DNA of 33,991 nucleotides. Origin: Bacteroidales bacterium. GTDB lineage: Bacteria > Bacteroidota > Bacteroidia > Bacteroidales > UBA932. Both the position numbers and the translations under genes were made by a program. Positions 32,314-33,991 of the stretch are shown here, piece by piece. Under the pieces are notes generated by a model. The model was not told where the DNA came from, ran no database searches, and was given only the letters and a program-made list of their open reading frames with translations. Every line of letters starts with the position of its first letter. Within the stretch, counting starts at the first letter, position 1. The stretch spans positions 1 to 33,991 of the forward strand of contig JAFVCK010000048.1 of assembly GCA_017479265.1 (NCBI GenBank). Reading direction: 5' to 3'.

Positions 32314-32321
32314 TATCTTTG
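32314..32321 (+). promoter_or_regulatory. -7 box of the DUF1846 gene
   Basis: TATCTTTG predicts a start near 32325 and a leader of about 24 bases before the ATG at 32349. Confidence 0.65.
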
Positions 32322-32348
32322 TAACCCGTAAACAAAGAAAGCACACAG

Positions 32349-33836
32349 ATGATTTACGGGTTCGACAACGAAAAGTATCTGAGGATTCAGTCCCAGCACA
32401 TCAAGGAGAGAATAGCCAGTTTCGGCGACAAACTGTACATGGAATTCGGAGGCAAGCTCTTCGATGATTTCCATGCGAGCCGCGTGCTCCCGGGCTTCGA
32501 GCCGGACAGCAAGCTCAAGATGCTGATGCAGATGAAGGACGATGCCGAAATCATCATCGTCATAAGCGCCGTCGATATAGAGAAGAACAAGGTCCGCAGC
32601 GACCTCGGCATCACCTACGACGTGGACGTGCTGAGGCTCAGGGACGAATTCATAGCCCGCGGGCTCAGCGTCAACTCCGTGGTAATCACCCATGTGAACG
32701 GACAGGCCAGCGCAGATGCTTACCGCAAGCGCCTCGAGAACATGGGCATAAAGGTCTATTACCACCATACAATCGAGGATTATCCCCACAACGTGGCCCT
32801 GATTGACTCCGAGGAAGGATTCGGCAGGAACGACTATGTGCAGACCAGCAAACCCCTGGTGGTAGTGACAGCCCCCGGGCCCGGCAGCGGCAAGATGGCC
32901 GTATGCCTGAGCCAGCTGTATCAGGAGAACAAGCGCGGGGTCAAGGCCGGATATGCCAAGTTCGAGACCTTCCCCATCTGGAACCTGCCCCTTTCCCACC
33001 CCGTGAACGTCGCCTACGAAGCGGCCACCGCCGACCTTGACGACGTGAACATGATAGACCCCTTCCATCTGGACGCATACGACAAGACGGCCGTCAACTA
33101 CAACCGCGACATAGAAATCTTCCCGGTGATGAAGGCCTTGTTCGACGATATCTACGGCGAGACCCGATACAACTCCCCTACCGACATGGGCGTGAACATG
33201 GCCGGATACTGCATTTCCGACGACGGAGCATGCCGCCAGGCCGCCCTCCAGGAGATAGTAAGGCGCTATTACACAGCTCTTTGCGGGCTGGCCGAGGGCA
33301 AGGCCACGGAGAGCGAGGTGAACCGCATTTCGCTTCTTATGAAGCGCACGGGCATCACCACGGCCTACCGCAAGTCCACCACAGTCGCAAGGGAGAGGCT
33401 GGAGCGCTCGGGCGTAGCCTCGGCTGCAATGGAACTGCCCGACGGCACCCTGCTCTCCGCCGAGACCAGTCCCCTGCTGGGCCCCAGCGCCGCCCTTCTG
33501 CTCAACGCCATGAAACATCTGGCAGGAATAGCGCATAACGTCAAGCTGATTCCCCAGACCATGATAGAGCCCATACAGAAGACCAAGGTCACCTACCTTC
33601 ACGGGCACAATCCCCGCCTCCACACCGACGAGGTGCTGGTAGCCATATCCATGATGAGCCTGCTGGACGAGAACTGCAAGATGGCCCTCGACCAACTCCC
33701 CAAGCTCGCCGGCAGCCAGGTCCATTCGACCGTTATGCTCAGCGAGGTGGACCGCAAGACTTTCAATAAGTTAGGCATAGGACTCACCTGCGACCCGGTC
33801 AGAAAAATCAAGAAAATAGATGGAATGAAAATATAA
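32349..33836 (+). CDS. DUF1846 domain protein
   Basis: A 495-residue soluble protein of the conserved DUF1846 family, found in Bacteroidota and Firmicutes, of unknown biochemical role. It begins IYGFDNEKYLRIQSQHIKER and has the family-typical YMEFGGKLFDDFHASRVLPG near 30-49. A P-loop-like TAPGPGSGKMAVCLSQLY (about 174-191) suggests nucleotide binding, and SPTDMGVNMAGYCISDD lies near 277-293. No signal peptide or membrane segment, so cytoplasmic. It is a single-gene unit with its own promoter and a hairpin after it. Confidence 0.9.
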   Translation: MIYGFDNEKYLRIQSQHIKERIASFGDKLYMEFGGKLFDDFHASRVLPGFEPDSKLKMLMQMKDDAEIIIVISAVDIEKNKVRSDLGITYDVDVLRLRDEFIARGLSVNSVVITHVNGQASADAYRKRLENMGIKVYYHHTIEDYPHNVALIDSEEGFGRNDYVQTSKPLVVVTAPGPGSGKMAVCLSQLYQENKRGVKAGYAKFETFPIWNLPLSHPVNVAYEAATADLDDVNMIDPFHLDAYDKTAVNYNRDIEIFPVMKALFDDIYGETRYNSPTDMGVNMAGYCISDDGACRQAALQEIVRRYYTALCGLAEGKATESEVNRISLLMKRTGITTAYRKSTTVARERLERSGVASAAMELPDGTLLSAETSPLLGPSAALLLNAMKHLAGIAHNVKLIPQTMIEPIQKTKVTYLHGHNPRLHTDEVLVAISMMSLLDENCKMALDQLPKLAGSQVHSTVMLSEVDRKTFNKLGIGLTCDPVRKIKKIDGMKI

Positions 33837-33887
33837 TTCCTATATTCCCGTCTTTGACACTTTGATTTTGTTGAGCAGGGGGTATTT

Positions 33888-33935
33888 CGAGGTCTCATGG
33901 GGCTGTAGGGCCGATTTGAGGCCTCGTGATTTTTT
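33888..33935 (+). terminator. Candidate terminator after the DUF1846 gene
   Basis: CGAGGTCTC (33888-33896) pairs with GAGGCCTCG (33918-33926) with one wobble pair; an inner GGC/GCC pairing is possible, and six T residues follow at 33930-33935. The rest of the final 155 bases (33837-33991) shows no gene or other clear element. Confidence 0.55.
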
Positions 33936-33991
33936 CTGACTTTGTGGTAACATAACGGGATGAGAGGAAGGAGGGATAGAGGGGATGGGGC

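Noticed and set aside
1-33991. tRNA, rRNA, CRISPR, transposase, integrase or phage genes
   Set aside because: None found on reading the window; no short repeat arrays, terminal inverted repeats or tRNA-like cloverleafs noticed.

Overview
The window is chromosomal DNA from a member of the Bacteroidales (phylum Bacteroidota). This rests on a SusC/SusD pair, a one-protein hybrid two-component regulator (HTCS), a DUF5686 outer-membrane protein, fused ThrA, no Shine-Dalgarno sequences, and many TAnnTTTG -7 boxes just upstream of genes. The DNA is fairly GC-rich for the order; a Rikenellaceae-like or uncultured gut lineage is possible, but genus cannot be read from the sequence. No rRNA, tRNA, CRISPR array, insertion sequence or phage gene was seen. 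Coding density is very high and no gene-free stretch exceeds about 155 bases.

Left part (1-10.3 kb): a TagD-like cytidylyltransferase behind a perfect 18-bp inverted repeat; converging on it a minus-strand operon of uvrA and three glycosyltransferase genes, the last (GT14 type) broken by a one-base frameshift; a DUF5686 outer-membrane protein divergent from uvrA; an M23 peptidase lipoprotein converging on it; and trmO (tRNA m6t6A methyltransferase).

Centre (10.3-25.5 kb): a polysaccharide utilisation locus. The HTCS regulator is divergent from a run of seven plus-strand genes: GH130 mannoside phosphorylase, MFS transporter, a large lipoprotein of no family I recognise, SusC, SusD, a surface lipoprotein with a LamG-like domain, and a second lipoprotein clearly paralogous to the first unknown one. 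No familiar endo-acting glycosidase or lyase is present, so the two paralogues are the best candidates for the polymer-cleaving enzymes and may be an undescribed glycoside hydrolase family. In the proposed scheme the surface lipoproteins bind and cut the glycan, SusCD imports oligosaccharides, MFS moves them across the inner membrane, GH130 cleaves beta-mannosides (probably with phosphate), and HTCS senses a fragment in the periplasm and switches the locus on. The LamG lipoprotein contains no arginine and no ATA isoleucine codon, an A-rich leader precedes it and a hairpin follows it, all suggesting very high expression.

Right part (25.5-34 kb): housekeeping genes. glnS with a downstream SBF-like transporter; a minus-strand metX-thrA operon for homoserine/methionine/threonine synthesis; a divergent Lrp/AsnC regulator that probably controls it; and a DUF1846 protein.

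A recurring feature is that several -7 boxes (upstream of the cytidylyltransferase, HTCS, metX and one glycosyltransferase) end only 5-8 bases before the start codon, predicting leaderless or almost leaderless mRNAs.
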